From assembly GCA_024734555.1 (NCBI GenBank), contig JANPWX010000097.1, positions 3,265,423 to 3,329,422 of the forward strand: a stretch of 64,000 nucleotides of DNA, given 5' to 3'. The position numbers and the translations under genes are program-made. The stretch comes from Trochalopteron elliotii. Its lineage: Eukaryota > Chordata > Aves > Passeriformes > Leiothrichidae. Below the pieces are notes generated by a model. That model was not told the origin of the DNA. It was given only the letters and a program-made list of their open reading frames with translations, and did no database searches. The first letter of the stretch is position 1. Each line of letters begins with the position of its first letter. This document shows, one piece after another, positions 12,188-27,400 of the stretch.

Positions 12188-15100
12188 AGACAAAATAAAA
12201 AAGGTGGGTTTATTTCTGGGAACTGGTAATGTCCAGTCCATCTAAAGACATATTTACAAGAGAAAAGGAATCAGAAGAATAGTTTACCTGTGTTGTGACT
12301 GCTAGCCCATCACCAAAAGCATGATGGTGTTACATTTGCTAACAACAGGATTTGCTCAGGACTGTGATGCTGTACCCAGGCTAGCAGAATTACTTCAGGA
12401 GGTACTGTGTAGCAAACCTTCTTTAATTTGTAGCTATATCTGCTGTGCCAGATTGACATAATCATCAAGGTGAATCCAGATACTAAAAACAGTGTCCTCA
12501 CTGATTGTTGTTGGAAGGTTTTTGAGGTCTTGGAAAAAAAAGAAAAAGTAAGGTTTTTCCCTTAATTACCTCTCAGAGTGGCGCCAAGGCTTTTGGGAAC
12601 ATCACAGAGAATCGACTCTGGACAGTTACGAGTACAGAACAGGAAAGATCTGGCCACTGAATCCAGTGGATTGTAAACTTGTCATCTTTCCACTTCCAGG
12701 CTTCAATATGCAGGATAAATATAGATGTCTTCTTCACTCAGCTTAGTAAACTGTGATTCAGACTTGGTCATACAAGCATCAGAAAGCTTATTGAAAAGTA
12801 TTTGCCTGAGGAAAATGAGGAAAATTTATCTCTGCATAGGAATTGTGTTTATAAAACAAAACATGAAGCCAAATATATTCATAATGGGCTAGTTTTTTCT
12901 TTGTTTTTCTATAGTAATCCTAGTGCTGTCAAAGATATTCTTGAGGTATCACAAGCAAATAATACTATCATCTAGCCCTGCCTATGGAACATAGCTAAAA
13001 ATAAGACAAAACTAAAAATTTCAGGCAAGATACAAATATCCTACTTAAAAACTTAATATTTTAGTCTGTCCTGCTTTCTTCTTGCTAGTTTTTTACTTGA
13101 ATATATGCTCTAATATATCATGATCAATATGTCATCTACAAACTTGTCTTGAGCTGAGAAATCAATCTCCTTGAGAATTGAGGAGAAAGTTTTTGTGAGT
13201 TAAAGTCACAAATTAATACATTAAATTTGCTTTACCCCTCATTAAGTGGTTTGCTTTTACCATTCTGCAAATGACCTGCCAGTTACAATTAGCCAATAAA
13301 ACCAGCATAAACTTTTTCAGGTTTTGGAAGATAGAAAATAATGGCTCAGGAAGTTCTAGTTTATATTAATTCTCCAGTGCATTCATTTGACTGAATGAGA
13401 CTGAATTAATTTAGCATGGAGTAATGGCATTTGCAAGAGTCACAGATGCAAGGCATGAAATTAGTGGATTATATATCCATGTTCTACAATGCCTTCTAGT
13501 GTCTGCTCTTTTTGTTGGCTCAGAGAAACAGGCTTTTGCAGTTCACTTAATGCATTTGTGGAGTGGTATTTAACCTATTAGCTTTTGAGAACAAAATTTT
13601 ACTTCCTGGCAAAAATGACATCAACATTGGATCATGTTACAATAGCTCTGTTTAGAGTGGCTGATTTGAGTAGAAATATCTCCATTTGAGCTCTTTTTGT
13701 ACATTGAAGATGATTTTCAAAATACTTTTTCTTCCCATACTTAGAATAGAGTATTCATCTCATTGTTAAAATAGTTTTTGCTGAGATGTTTTATACATAT
13801 GTCACAGTGCCTTTGCAAATATTTTATGACTGCAGCCACACTCCTCATTTATTTCTCCATTTCACAGAAAATATTGTGGATTTGCCATATCAGATTGACA
13901 AAAGTAAGAATTTTACCAACAGCAATATAAAATATACAGAAAACATTTGTACAAACAGGGACTACGTGGTTTCTGATTAAGACATCAAAATGCAGCATCC
14001 TACACTGCTGTCTGTCTGTGAACCCCATGTCTAAATTCCTGCTGTAGCTGTGGAGCTGTAATCAGTGCAGTCAGTGAAGCCTGGAGAACCACCAGCTTGT
14101 GGTCCAGCCTCCAGCATTGTGAACTGACTTGGTAACAGGAGCTCACCAGGCATGGGGACTACTTTAGATCTGTAGCTGATATTAAGTTGTCTGTGCTTTA
14201 GGCAAACTCAATCACACACCAGTGTCAGTTGAAAATCCAGGTACTGCTCTTATAGAGCTTTAGTATTTTAGACCAGAGGACAGGAGATTTTTTGGCTTGA
14301 AGAAACTAGATAATTTGGACTATGTTCTTAGCAATTGCCAGTTACTGTAACTTCAAGACTCAGTACAAATTTAATGTGAGTGGAGAAGACAGTGCAGATA
14401 CTTTCCCATCACCTAACAGGGAAAACGCAGTTCCCTGAGGAGAGCTCAGGCTGAACTGTAAATCTCTTAGGTTCTCCTTGCTACATCTGCTCTGTCAGCA
14501 GTTTATATCCCTCTGGGATTCTTAGGAACACAGTGTGACATTTTTCAGGGGTTGTACGCCATTTTGTATGTTTGAGTATAGACAAAGAAAGTGTAGTTTA
14601 ATTCTTTTCACAATGCCCAGTGAAACTTCAAATTCATTTTGTTAGCTTGAATTTGAGAGCCATTATTTTCAAATAGTCTGTTGTGGAAGCACTTTCCTGA
14701 GAAACAGATAGGGTGAGTTTAACTGATAATATTTTTAATGTTCAAAAAGGTTCTTAAAGTGCTCAGTAATTTCTCAGTAAAATCTGTGCACCACAGAATT
14801 AACCATACTTAGTGTAAAAAGATTTCATTAATTTTGCAAATATAGGAAAGCAAAAAGTCAGCAATAACCTGTAATATACTTACATAGGTACTTAAAGACC
14901 TTAGAGATTCTGGTGATAATGTAATTCAAGATAAAAAAAAGTTTGAATATTGTTCTAGTGGCTAAAATGCAGTACAGTTTCATCTATTTACTATTCAGTT
15001 CTATTCTCTTATTATTATAATTTCCTATTCTGTTTCCATAAAGATGTAGTAGTATCTTAGTGCTAATGATTTTTATGTTCATTGATCATACTTGATTTCT

Positions 15101-15553
15101 TGATCGTGTATTTAATGAGCATTGTAAAGGGTTGTAAAACTGGTGTTTGTTGTGTTGATAATCCAGTATGATCAGTATGGCCAAAACAGAAGAGAGGAAG
15201 GAATTCTTGCCTTTCTTTGTTGATCCAATAGCTCACATTTCATCTGAACCACACAGGCACGTGATGAAGTGTTTGTGCCAGCTTCATGTTTTCTGCTGTC
15301 TTTGTGCTTTTATGCTTTCAGCAGGTGCTAGTGGGCAAGCCATACATAATCCATCACAAAATAGTGTTGACCCAGAGAAAACCCTGATTTGCCATTAAGG
15401 CTTCTGAGGCAGGGTCAGGTTTATGTGATTATGGCATTTTTTCTCCGGAATGAAAATCCTAAATCAGAATTAATTGTGTCCTCAACGTATGGTTTAGTGA
15501 TTTCAAGAGTGCCCAGATTTCAACCACTTTATCTGGATATTCTAGTAATGTAG

Positions 15554-15554
<1 letters not shown>

Positions 15555-15602
<48 letters not shown>
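15555..15602. repeat. (ATC)16 trinucleotide microsatellite
   Basis: Sixteen uninterrupted ATC units, 48 bases, deep in the 25 kb intron. Its purity implies recent expansion, so length polymorphism is likely. It is not near a splice site and is not translated in the SMOC2 frame. Confidence 0.97.
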
Positions 15603-18452
15603 TTTTTATACTTCACCTGTGTGCACATGAAAGAGACACGTAGCTTTTTATTTAGTTTTCTGACACAATGAAGTAGTTTTTTATTGCTGCCTTTTTGCTA
15701 CAGACTGTCATTTTCAGGACTTAAAAAATCTGTTGCAAGATTTTATCAATTAGTCCCAGGGAGCTCTATCCAAGAGAATTTTCATTCTCAAAACACCATC
15801 TGGGAGAACACAGACCTACATATACAGCAATGTGTTATGGACTTGGCTGCAAATGAAAACAGTTGGTATAATGTCTGCTGACAATACCTTCTTAATAGAC
15901 TAAAATAATGAAATTATGTGTCTGCATCTATACAAAATAGCTGCTTGCATTTATCTGTCTGTATAGTCTGAATCTGTTGGCAAAGTGTGCCAGTGAGACT
16001 GATTAATGTGACAGAATGACATTTTAAGAGGTGAATGCAGTTTTTATTGCTGTGTCTTCTGACAGCTTCAAAGCATTCATACATAAGAGTTTTTCTCACA
16101 TGGAAACAATGTTGGTTGTCAGTGAGGTTTCTGTCTTGTTAGCTTGCTTTGTTTTGTTTCTCAGAGGCAATTGTTCCAGTGGTATCCTTGTGTACTGATC
16201 ATTCCCTGAAAGTCACTTCCTGAAAGGATCACGACAAACCTTGTTTCAATACTTGGATGCTCATGTTCATTCCAAACTCAACCTGACTAACTTCTTCCTG
16301 TTTCGTCTATCCTGACAAAAGTCAGTCCCAAAGTAAAAAAAACCAAAACAAACTTGCATGGAAAAAAGAAAACAAACAAAAAAACCCCCATTTTCTTTCA
16401 AAGGAAACAAATGTAAGAGTTTGTGTGTCTGCCCAATTCCATCAATTCTAAGAGCCATTCTTTCTAAGCATAGGAAAATTATTAACCTAGAGACAGAAAG
16501 CTGAGTAACAGCTCAGTGACTTTTTATTTATTCCATTAATTGTTGTATTTCCAGATGTTGCTTTTAGTGTTCATTGAAGATAAATTACCTGCAGCTGAAG
16601 TTGTGTGAGCTAGCAGAGAAAAATTAAGATCCAGTTGCATGTTTCCACTTACATATTTATTACAAAATAGTTAGAAATTTTCTAGAAGTATTTTTAATTA
16701 GGCTTATTTCACAATGTGAAAATTTGAGATATGAAACCAGTTATAACAGAAGGAAATCAAAATGGATATCATAACAAAGTGAGGAAAGAACATAGGCAAG
16801 AGGGGGAAAAAGGTATTTTAAAAGCTTGTTGCCTGTCTTTTTCAGCAGGGGTTCCTAGGAAGTCGTGTGTTGGCCTGCAAAACCCTGGCTAATGTTCCAT
16901 TCTCAAATTTGCTTGTATTTAGCATTAAAGGAGGGGCAGGTGAGGATGACTCCTGCTTGCTCTTAATATGTTATGCCTACATTGGACACTCAGAAATGGG
17001 CTTCAAGTTGATGCATGAAATAGATTTGCATAGGGAAAGAGCCCGAGTAGAAGTGGTCCATTGATTGCAGATCACTGAATTACACAGAAAAACTGGAGCT
17101 TTTTGCCTGTTACTAGCTCATTTCAGCCCTAAAGACAGTGTTTCTTTCCAACAAAGATATAAGCCACACTCAGCCATGGGAATTGCCCTCCCAAACTTGT
17201 GTTGTAAATGAAGTCATTAGCTGTAGAAAAGTCAAAAGCATAAATTGTTGAAGTATATCCATGTCATGTCTAGAGTGTCTGACATTGTCAGGGGCTAAAA
17301 GTTACAACAGCCTTTTGGAAATCTGTAATGTTCTGGCACAGAGGTTTCATGATCCAGACTATCTGAAATGGAATTGGCTTAAGCCTTAAAAACGTCAGTT
17401 CAAACCATGAAAAGAAAGTAGAAGGCACAAGTATTGATTTTAAATGTCCTCAGACATCCCAACAGGCTACTAACTCAACACATGGATCCTCTCAATGGGA
17501 ACTCAGTCCATAACAGATGGGCAATCTGTCTCTGCCAAGTTTTAGACAAGATCAAGTGTTTTAACTTTCAGGTGTTTTTCAAGTTCACATTTTCACTGTG
17601 AACTTTCCACCTTGGGCTCATTTGCATGTTGGTTCCCTACACAAGGAATGGCGCTAGCTTATTTCATGACATCTACATCAAGTTCAAATGTTTTATGTTA
17701 GCCGTAGATCTGGCTTTTGGGCTTTGTAGAATCTGTGGGTGCTGAAAAACACAAGCTGGTAGAACATTTTTTGTTTGGCCTGTTCTCTCAGCAAAGTGGT
17801 GCATGGCAGTTAAAGAGAAAAGCATTCTATGGAATTTTAGTAAGAAATACTCACTCAGATGAAGACTGGAAGCTTCTGAAAACAACAGTCCTGTGGCCTT
17901 CTCAGACTCTTTGGGTTGTCTCTTGTAGCTGATTCACTGAATGCTCCCTTTAGAGTTAAAGAGGGAACTTAATTATTTGGAGTGAACTGTAATTTCTGAT
18001 TTGTATTTTAATCTAAACCTGGCATTGTTAAGAAACTGCTGGGGAGGGAGATCCATGAGGCACTGTCACAACTTGTTATATTCACTTCTGATAAATATTT
18101 AAATATTTTAAAGTGTAGGAGGTAGTTCTCTTTACTTCTCCTTCATTTGTTGGTATTTTTCTGTCAAGAACCACAATAGTTTTAGAGTAGAATTCTTTCC
18201 GAATATTGCTTTCAAGATACCCTCAGGCAGCTGAAAAACTCATGGCTTAAAACTACTGAATGTTCACACCACTAGGGCCAATCAGTAAATGGTTGATTTA
18301 GTTCCTAACACAGAACTTTGTCTTACTTTTCAGCAGCAATTTTTAATGATATTCTAGTCTTGATTTACCTGTTTCAAAAGAGGGAACAGTACTCTTCAAC
18401 CTCTTCATGTTCTTCACCAGCGAACAAAATCACTCTTCATACTCTGGTACTC

Positions 18453-18482
18453 TTTCTTTGCTTTGCTTTGCTTTGCCTTGCC
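18453..18482. repeat. (CTTTG)n pentanucleotide repeat
   Basis: About five tandem CTTTG-type units, the last ones diverged to CCTTG. A short low-order repeat within the 25 kb intron. Confidence 0.8.
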
Positions 18483-21400
18483 TGACCTAAATTGGTAAAG
18501 GAAAATTACTGTTTTCTTTTAGTTCTTTCAGAGTCATCCAAGAAGATTAAACTTTCCAGACCTCCCCACACTGCTTGTATATTATGATTCATTCTTAATT
18601 CATAGGCTGCTGGATCGTTCTTATTAAAGAACTGTCCTATCTTTAATAATCCTTTTCACAACGATTTTCATTTATGTTCATTTTAATTTTGTATATTAGT
18701 TCAAAACCTTAAAAAATATCTAGCACTGACATTTCCAGCTTTTTCCTCCCACTACAGGGGAAGATCCTCCCATCCTAAACCATTAAAAAAAGAGTTCTGT
18801 TTTACATCCAGTTGATGTTCTTTATCCTCAGGACGTTCCAGGGCTTTAGTGGACCCCCACTGTGGGGAGGAGAAAAAAAATCTGTTTTATGTAAGGCTGA
18901 TAATTTCTATTTTACTGCATGTGTTAAAATTTGATGCCAAAAGATAGTAATCTTTCCTGACCATTTTTAATTATATCACATTACTTTCTACAGCAAGTAA
19001 ATGACACAACGGTCCTGCTTGAAGTTCTCCTTTAGTTTTCAGACATGCACTCTCCCACCTACCCACAGCTTTCTATGGTTTGCCAGACATCAGATTGCAT
19101 AATCATAAAAACATCAATAAGGTCCATAAATCCTAAGAGGAATGTCAGGTTAATGATCTATATTTTAGTTACAGATGAAAAAAAGATCATGTAAATCATG
19201 TTAATGCACAGAAACATATTAGACTGGATCATATCTAATGACATAATCTTTCTGGGAAATACATAAAACTTTCAGTCAAGACAGTCTGGTTCTGGCTATT
19301 GTTGTACTATGATTGTTGGGTGGTATGTAGAAGATAGGTCTTCCAACAGGGTAAACAGTAAGACCTGCGAGACCTTCCATATCATCCAGTGACCTAATGA
19401 TTAAAAGAAAATGTCCATGGTCTATGCAGAGATGCAGTTTTTTCTTCTATCAGGATAAGTCAAATAACCAGCTATCTGCCCTTCCAATAATTGAATAAGC
19501 TTTGTTTGTAAAAGAAGTGAAAACCATTTATATGGACTGTGGAATTCTACTGCTTGATCTGCACTAAAAAGTTCTGACTGTTGTTAATACTTGGAAGTAC
19601 CATGTAATCTTCCCTGGTAGATCAGGTTATGTATGGCTAGTCAAGGTGGCTTAAATTTGGAGGTATTTTTGATTGGATGATTTATCACATAAGAATTCCA
19701 AATTTGTTATTTGCCAAGCCATGTATCTCTGAACAAAATAGCTGAAGAGACTGACAGCTTGTGTTACAGTTCATGGATTGCTTAATTATTAAAAAAAAAT
19801 AAATCTTGGCTTTTTCCTTAATTCTGTAAAAAATTGCCAGATGATACAGGAACGTTTTGAGGCTTCATCAGTAATTTTGTTGTTTTCCATTTGGAACAAA
19901 AGCAAGAGAAATTCAACTCCTGCAATGACTTATGTGTGATGGGTGGTGTTCACCCCCAAGTCTGTGCATTGGCCACATGTCCACAATGAAGCTATTGCAT
20001 CAGTCTGACTCTTTACAGCAGTGTCTGCTTTTACTGATTGTTAAGGTCCAAGGTTAATGCTGTCATCCATGGATCCTTTGCCCCACCCTGTCCTTAATGC
20101 AATGTACTGGATTCTTTTAGTTAGTTTCCAATGTAGAGCTTCCTTTCCACGCAAAGGGTCATTGGAGAAAGGGAACTTCTTGTAGTCAAATTATGTTGCT
20201 AAAGTACATAAACCCACTTTGGGATCTTCTCGTCTATACCCCAACTACTGTGTTATGACTGGCTTGCTTTACATTTCACTTCACTCTGTACATGGTGCTC
20301 TGTCATCTCTCAAATCAGACTGTTCCAGATAAACGTTAGACACTATGTTTTCCCTGCATTCTGCAATGCCAAGGAATGACTGCCTAGGAATAACATTAAG
20401 TGTTGTTTCCACAATGTACTTGATTTCTATGTTACTGGAGAAGAAGCAGTGGTTGAAGAGACAGACCACTGCTTTTCATTAAGCTATTTTTAATACCTGT
20501 TTTAGTTTAAAAACAGGAGGCTAAGTATCTGCACTCATCCACAAATAAAAGTATGTTTAAATACAATTAAGGCTGTAAATTAAATTTCAGATCTTAAATT
20601 GTCTTGGTAAAAACACAAGAGAAAACAGAGGGCAAAGATTAATATGCCAAACTGGTTGAAAATGCAGCTGTGGAAAACACATGACTTACTAGGGAACTTG
20701 TTTTTTAAATATATGTATTTTCATCTAAAAAGTGCATCTTCAAGACAAAAATTCAATAAATTGAAAATATCTTCAAATACCTGAATGGTTTTGGCTCAAA
20801 ACTCAAAGTCTTGATGGTTCATTGTAATGTCTTGTTGGAGCTGTAATTTTAAAACTTCATTAATTCTTCCTATTTTGAGGGCTGAGTCCTTAGGCTGACA
20901 GTATTTGTACAACATAATGGTCTCCCTGTTTTATAAACTCAGACACTTCAGGAATCTTGGATTGTGTGGTTCGCTGTGAAGTTCAACACAAACAGCTTGT
21001 TGAGCGGTTTTGTTTTGTTCTCTTTTTTTATCAAAAAGGAACACTTTGAATGAAAAACATCTTTTCATTCAAATCTTGGTTTTCCAGCAGACAGTCAAAA
21101 TAAAATTTTTCAACCAACTATGTTACAATCATAACAAGCTATGAAAAATTTATGTTCTTGCCATTTAAACAGTGAGTTAGCTTGTACCATGTTTTCCAGT
21201 GAGATCTTAGTGATATTTAAACTTAACAGTTTTGTTATTCAGTGAGTAAAAACAACTTATCAAAATGAAAGAACTTTTATTGGCCTCTATTTGAAGGAAT
21301 TATTAGATGTAGTTTTTCTGGCACTAGTACACCCAGTTAGATCAGGGTAACAAACTCATTGATATTTGATCTGGAAGCAGTGGAGTATGAAGTCAAATTA

Positions 21401-24400
21401 ATTCTTCAGTTGCCTCCAAAATCTGAGGTAAAGTTTCTGCAAGAAATAAAATAGTTCAGAATTGCAAGATCTGTTCAAGTTTAAATCATAGGAAGGATTG
21501 AGTGCCTCCCTCAGTCATTAGGCCAAATTTTCACATCTGTATTAAAGTAAATTCTGAAAGATGAAAAGACTGACAAAGACTCATCCTGATGGTTATGTTT
21601 ACCTGCTGCTTAGTGAATTCACCAACATACTCTGATACAATGGAGACTTTTAACAGAGTCAGAGGTGTGATTAGTTGCAGAGGCCTCTGACCACACAGTC
21701 CAGGTGTCCACAATGTCCTCTCTTTCAGAACATCCTTATGCCCAGGTATTCTGTCTGGCAAGGAAGTAGGGGCACTTTCTGTTTGTTTACTTGCTTAACT
21801 GGTTTGGGGAGGATAAATTTAAGTATCTTCTGATCTTGTTTCCTCTCTGACTTTCCTAAAACTCCCATTATGCAGCTAAAGTCATAATCTCAAACTGCCA
21901 GAAGGTAATGAGAAAATTGCTAATCTCGTTGCTCTCCTCTTTGGCTGTATAAGTCTCTTAACTGAAAGGACTTACAGTTTTATTGTTCTTACAGTTTCTA
22001 ATCAGACTTTAAAAGCAATCTAAGATAATTTTTAGCACATGATTTTAAGTTCCTATGAATTGACACAACAGAGAAGCAGCAAAGCCAAAAATACCAGTGT
22101 AAATGTCAGTGGTTTGAAAGGTCACTTCTCCCCATTTCCCTACCAACATCTTTAGTATAAAACAGTGACTTGTAATGTAGTCACACATCCTGTAGTTCAT
22201 TCCTTTAGCTAAACAGGCCAATATAATAATAGCAAATGACTGTAGGAGGAGATGATTTAGTTTCAAGCAGGCATGAAGCCTCATTTTTACTCAGAGCAGT
22301 GTAAATAGGAATGACTCTGCTGCAGTTACAAGGCTAACACCATTGGAAGACTTATGAGGAGAGAAGGGAATCAGGCATGGAGGGTTCCTTTAACTTTTAT
22401 TTAAATTTTCTTTTAATTTTTCTCTTTATGCAGACATTAATGGTACAGGACCGATGATGGTGTTATCATTTTTCTTGGAAACACAGTGCACACTCATTTC
22501 TTAAAGTAGCTAGTATGTAGTGTATCAGTGCTGAATCAGTGACAGTAGGACAGCCCATCCCAATCCTAGTGCTGTTACATAGTGGAATTCCTCTTGACTT
22601 TAATGAATGTGCTGTCAGCACAAGGGCTCCTCTACTCCACTGGTATTGCCAGCTGAAAGGCTGAATAAAGTATTTTCTCTTTATTACCTTCATGTACAAC
22701 TTAATTGTCACCAGATGATGCCTTTTGCACTCTGAATCATATTTATATTCAGAAAAATTGAATATTCATTAATACCTTCACGCATCAGAGAATATGTCAT
22801 ATAACTCACCACAGTGCTAAGAATGTTGTGAACTTTTTCAATATTCTTGTCAAAATGAGCCTGTGTGGCTTCTATATAGAGCATCCCCTGTCCACAGCAA
22901 GGCTAGGGGAAAAATGCCTTGCCTCAGGTCTTTTTATCCTCTATATGATTAAGCAAGTTTGTGAATCAGAATACTATATTTAAGCTTAATTTATCTTGTA
23001 TTTCATACCTGCTTTTATTGGAGCCTTCTGCAATGTTACTATGGTCTCTGTTATTAATCCTCAAAGTCGAATTCCCTGTTCTGTTTCCAGTCCTTTCTTT
23101 GCAATCCTCTTTCTCTCCTGTTAGTAGCTGATCTTTAGTGCCTGTTTCTCAATTTTTGCCGAGATATCATTGTGCAATCTCAAATGCTGCAGAACATTTC
23201 TTGTAATACTGATTTATCATCTCTCTTTTCTTTCATCTTCTCCTTTAACTAAGACAGCCAGAGGCATAAACTGGAGGCTTTATGAGGAGAGAACAACCAA
23301 GGAATAAGCTGGGAATAAGCAAGGAATAAAGATCAACCAAGCTGTTGATCCTGCTATGAGTTTGCAGGCTGTATTCTGAAAATACAGTGACACCAAAACC
23401 AAACTTAGAGTTCTTCAGAGCACCCAGTTGAGCAGTGACTGCAAAGAATACGAGAGAGAGCTGGATTCTTAGATTGAGTAGGCTTGGAAAGGTGTCATTA
23501 CCTATCTGTGTAGGATGTCAGAGACTGTTTCAGAGATACCTTGTCCAGCTGTGTTATCTGTACTGCAGGAGAGTGAAAGATACCAAAATGTAGGAACAAC
23601 TAGATGTTTGACCCTAAAACTAGTGAAATATATTTTCAGCATTAATTCAGTACTTTTCTAAGTAAGGATACTTCCTTAATAAGAATTCATCTTAAATTAG
23701 AATGCTTTCTAAGTAAAAACACATCACCTTTGTCAAAGCTGTGAGTTGTTTTGTAGAAGTTCATTTGAGTTTTTCAAATAAAACTCATACAAGTGTCATA
23801 ATGTTAATGCTGTTGGTCTAACTGACTAGTGGTCAGTTTTGGACTATATTTTGTGCCAATATCACTTCCTCAGGATGTCATTGTGGAGACTTAAGCAGCC
23901 TACAAAGTATTGTATGTGCAAACATCTGACGTCAGCTGGTGGAGGGAGACAGCATGGTTTCATTGCTTACATTCAGGGCAGCTAGCCAGGAACTCCAGGG
24001 CTCTAACCCTGCCTCTGCTTTGAGCAGGGCTGTCGCAGTCTGGACAGATCAATGCAAGGAGAGGAAAAGTTTCATCAGAGAGGTGGTTGAGATAGCATCT
24101 AGTACAGAACTATAGAATACAATACAAAGCTTTACAGAGGTGTGCAGGTGGAAGTAAAGAAAAAGGTGTTGACCAATTGACCAATTGAAATAGTGGTATT
24201 TCTCTAAATGAAAAGGCACCCTTTTTTTCAATTTTGCCTGTAGACTTCATGCCTTTTGTTTCGTTTTTTTCATGTCAGTGTTTCAGTCATGTAGATCATG
24301 ACATTGGATTTACATCTTTTTCCTTATAACTAAATGATAACTTTAAAGATTCCACCCCTTCATTCTGCAAAGTATACATGTCATTTTGTCGTTGTAAAAT

Positions 24401-27400
24401 ACGTATGTAGAACACAAGCATAAGAGGATAGCCTTACCCCTTTGATGCAAGGGAGAGCCTGTGTCTTCTTCTTCGTGTTATGTTTATGAAAATCCAATTA
24501 CATGTATGAGGCAAAATTACTAGTGTTCAAGGGTACTTGCCATGGGACTGTTCTGTAGTTATTCCCAAATGAGACCCAAGGCAAGCAGGTTTGTAAATAC
24601 ACAGGCTTTTCCACTCTTCTTTAGCCTGTGTTTGTTCCTCATGATTGATGAAAACAAGTACCACTAAAGGCCCTTGTGGACTACATTAATTATGCCAGTG
24701 GTTGATTGGTTTGGCCCCAAATGCTTCGTAACAATAGGCAGATTTAATTAGCAACAACTCTGATTGCAATAACTTCACAACCTCCTGGGAGCATCATGCA
24801 CTGAGCTTCCTTTTGCATTATTGTCAAGCCATTAAACAATGTTTAATTTTCCCAAATTAAAAAAAACCCACAAAGCATACAATGCATTATATGTAGAAAC
24901 AATAACAGAACTGTCTTCACATAAGCGATAATAAAAACGTTTCCTTATTAGGTGACCGAATGCTAACATTGCTCTTTCCTGTGATGCTCATTGTAAAAGT
25001 TAAATATTTATAATCTGTTTACTTGAACAGCACTGCCAAAACCAGTCTTTTGGATTTTCTTCCTTAATTGTAGAGAGCTTCAAAATAAATATGCCTTGAG
25101 GTAGTTGTACATGTCTGTGTGGGGACAAAAGATGACAACAGGTCTGAAAGGGCTGGAAATACTGAGCAAACACCTTGAAAAATAACACTTTGGGAAACAT
25201 GCTCTTTACTCTCACACACACTAGACTGTTGGAAATTATTTTTGCAAGGCTTATATCATTTATACAGGTCCTTTGTGTGGCATGTTAAACACTTAAAATA
25301 ATTATCTTCTGAGCACATAAAGTAATCATGGGTTGTAAAGGATTAAGGATCCTTAGACACTTTAAAACTGCCATTTTACTAGTTCAAAAGTCTTTGCTTC
25401 TATGCATTATCTAAAAAGCATTTAAAATTGTTCTGAATATTCTTGGGACTGACTTTTCTGCTGCTGATCCCTACTGTGTGCGATGGAATGGTTCCAGTTT
25501 ACAAGAGAAGAAATTTTAGCCTGGAATTTTCAATATGATTGTAGGTCTCATGTTCTTCAAAAGCATAGCAATATTTCACTCTCACATTATTTTAGCATTA
25601 TCTACTCTTCAGAGAACTATTTGTTTTTGAAAACAGATGAAAGTGGGGTTGAATTGGAATTTTTATTTTTAATTCAGATTCCCCTTGGTTTTTTCCAAAG
25701 TTTGAAGGTAAAGCCAAGCCAAAGATTTGTCTTTGCTCCTGAAACCAAAGCACAGGCTGAGCTGTTTAACCATGGCCATATGACAAAAGAAAAAAAGAAA
25801 AGAAAGAGCAACATAAAACTATATTAAAAGTCACTGGAGCCGAAAGAATTAGTATTAGAATATTCTTACTGGATTTTACTCTTCTTTGGCTCATCCTCTT
25901 TATTGCACACAAAACTTTGCCAAAATCAGTAAACAGTCTTTTGTCTGAATCCTGGAGCTCTCCTCTTATGAATACTGACATCCTACGTGCTATATAAATA
26001 GTGTGCTTTGGATATAGTGTGCTGGGGGCAAAGACCTGTACAGCCTTGAATGAGCCTTGGGCTTTATGCAGGGTTAAAGCAGTGCAGTTACCTTTTGACC
26101 AGGCTTCATGTTCATGTTGTCGAATCTCATACTGAGGACAAGAATTCTGGGAGCAGCATCATCAACAGATGATACCACCTTAGAGAATTTGTTTGTTGCT
26201 CTGTTAAAAGATTTTTCATTGCACAACACAGGCCTTGTAATTAGAGACAGAAGCAATAATATGCATGCTCATTTTCCACCTGCTTCTTGCCTTCTCTTTG
26301 ACGAGATGAAGAAGGAAAAAAACAGGAGAAAAGTGGCCAATTTTTGATTCATCTGTCGTAGATTGCCTTTTAAGAGTGTAATTATGTTCTCAGTATTACT
26401 ACAGTTTTTTAATTTTGTGATTGTTTAACCCAAGTAGGTTTTAAGGGTACTTATCTGAGCGGTGATGGCAATGGTAGCATAAACTTTTTCATTATGGCTG
26501 TCAAAGTTACTGCCTGAAACACTGGAGGAAAAATTGAGTATTTCTGTTTCAGCAGCCTGGTTAATTTCTGTATTGCAGCTCAGTGCCAGAGGGCCAAATT
26601 CTTACCATTCTGTAATGCCCATCCAGTCTGCTGTGAATTAGAAAAAGGTGCAGACAGTATTAACTATTTTGTAAGATACTGTGACACATGTAAAGGAAAG
26701 CTATCAAAATTCAAAATAACATTATCTTCTTTTTTTGAACATATCTGCACATTTTTAAACTATGCATCTCAGATTGGATTCCCATTAAACAGACAGAAAT
26801 CCTTCTGGCTCCTGCTGGCTTCTGTAACAGTAGTCAGGGCTCTGTCTGTAAGATGGTTGGAAATTAGTTGATACTTTGAAAATTAAGTCTAGGTAGAGTG
26901 CAATCACCTCAGGCAGGCGTTAAGCAATAAGGCTGGAAAACACTGCATGGTGCCAACAGCATTAGCGGTGTGACCCTGTGGCAGGAACATGACACAGGCT
27001 GCAGCCAGAGATGCCACTGTATATCTCTGAAAGGAAAATTACTTGAGTGCCTAAGGTCAAGTATGCAAAGTCATATCCATGCACTGGTGTAAATATGTCA
27101 GTTTCCCAAATGGAGAAGAGAAACAACTTCTGTTTTGTGGAGGGGAAATGCTAGATGGATAAACATTCGTGTAAGCTGGCTGGGTTGTTTAAGTGCCAAA
27201 GTATGAATTTAGGCTCCCCTCTTTGCCTATTTTGTTTTTTAATTTTTAGTAGAGCTATTCAAACAAATATGTACCCTCAGCTTACCTGGCAAAGAGTTTC
27301 ATTTTCACAGCTCTATGGAAAAAGTGAACCAGCTTTATTTTCACTTCAAATCTCTCTCAAAAAATGTGAGATTTTTCCACTGGCAGGAGACTCACATTTG

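Noticed and set aside
25483..25827. 114-codon open frame, the longest in the window
   Set aside because: It is intronic with no domain, signal peptide or splice support that I recognise; frames of this length occur by chance in 64 kb.
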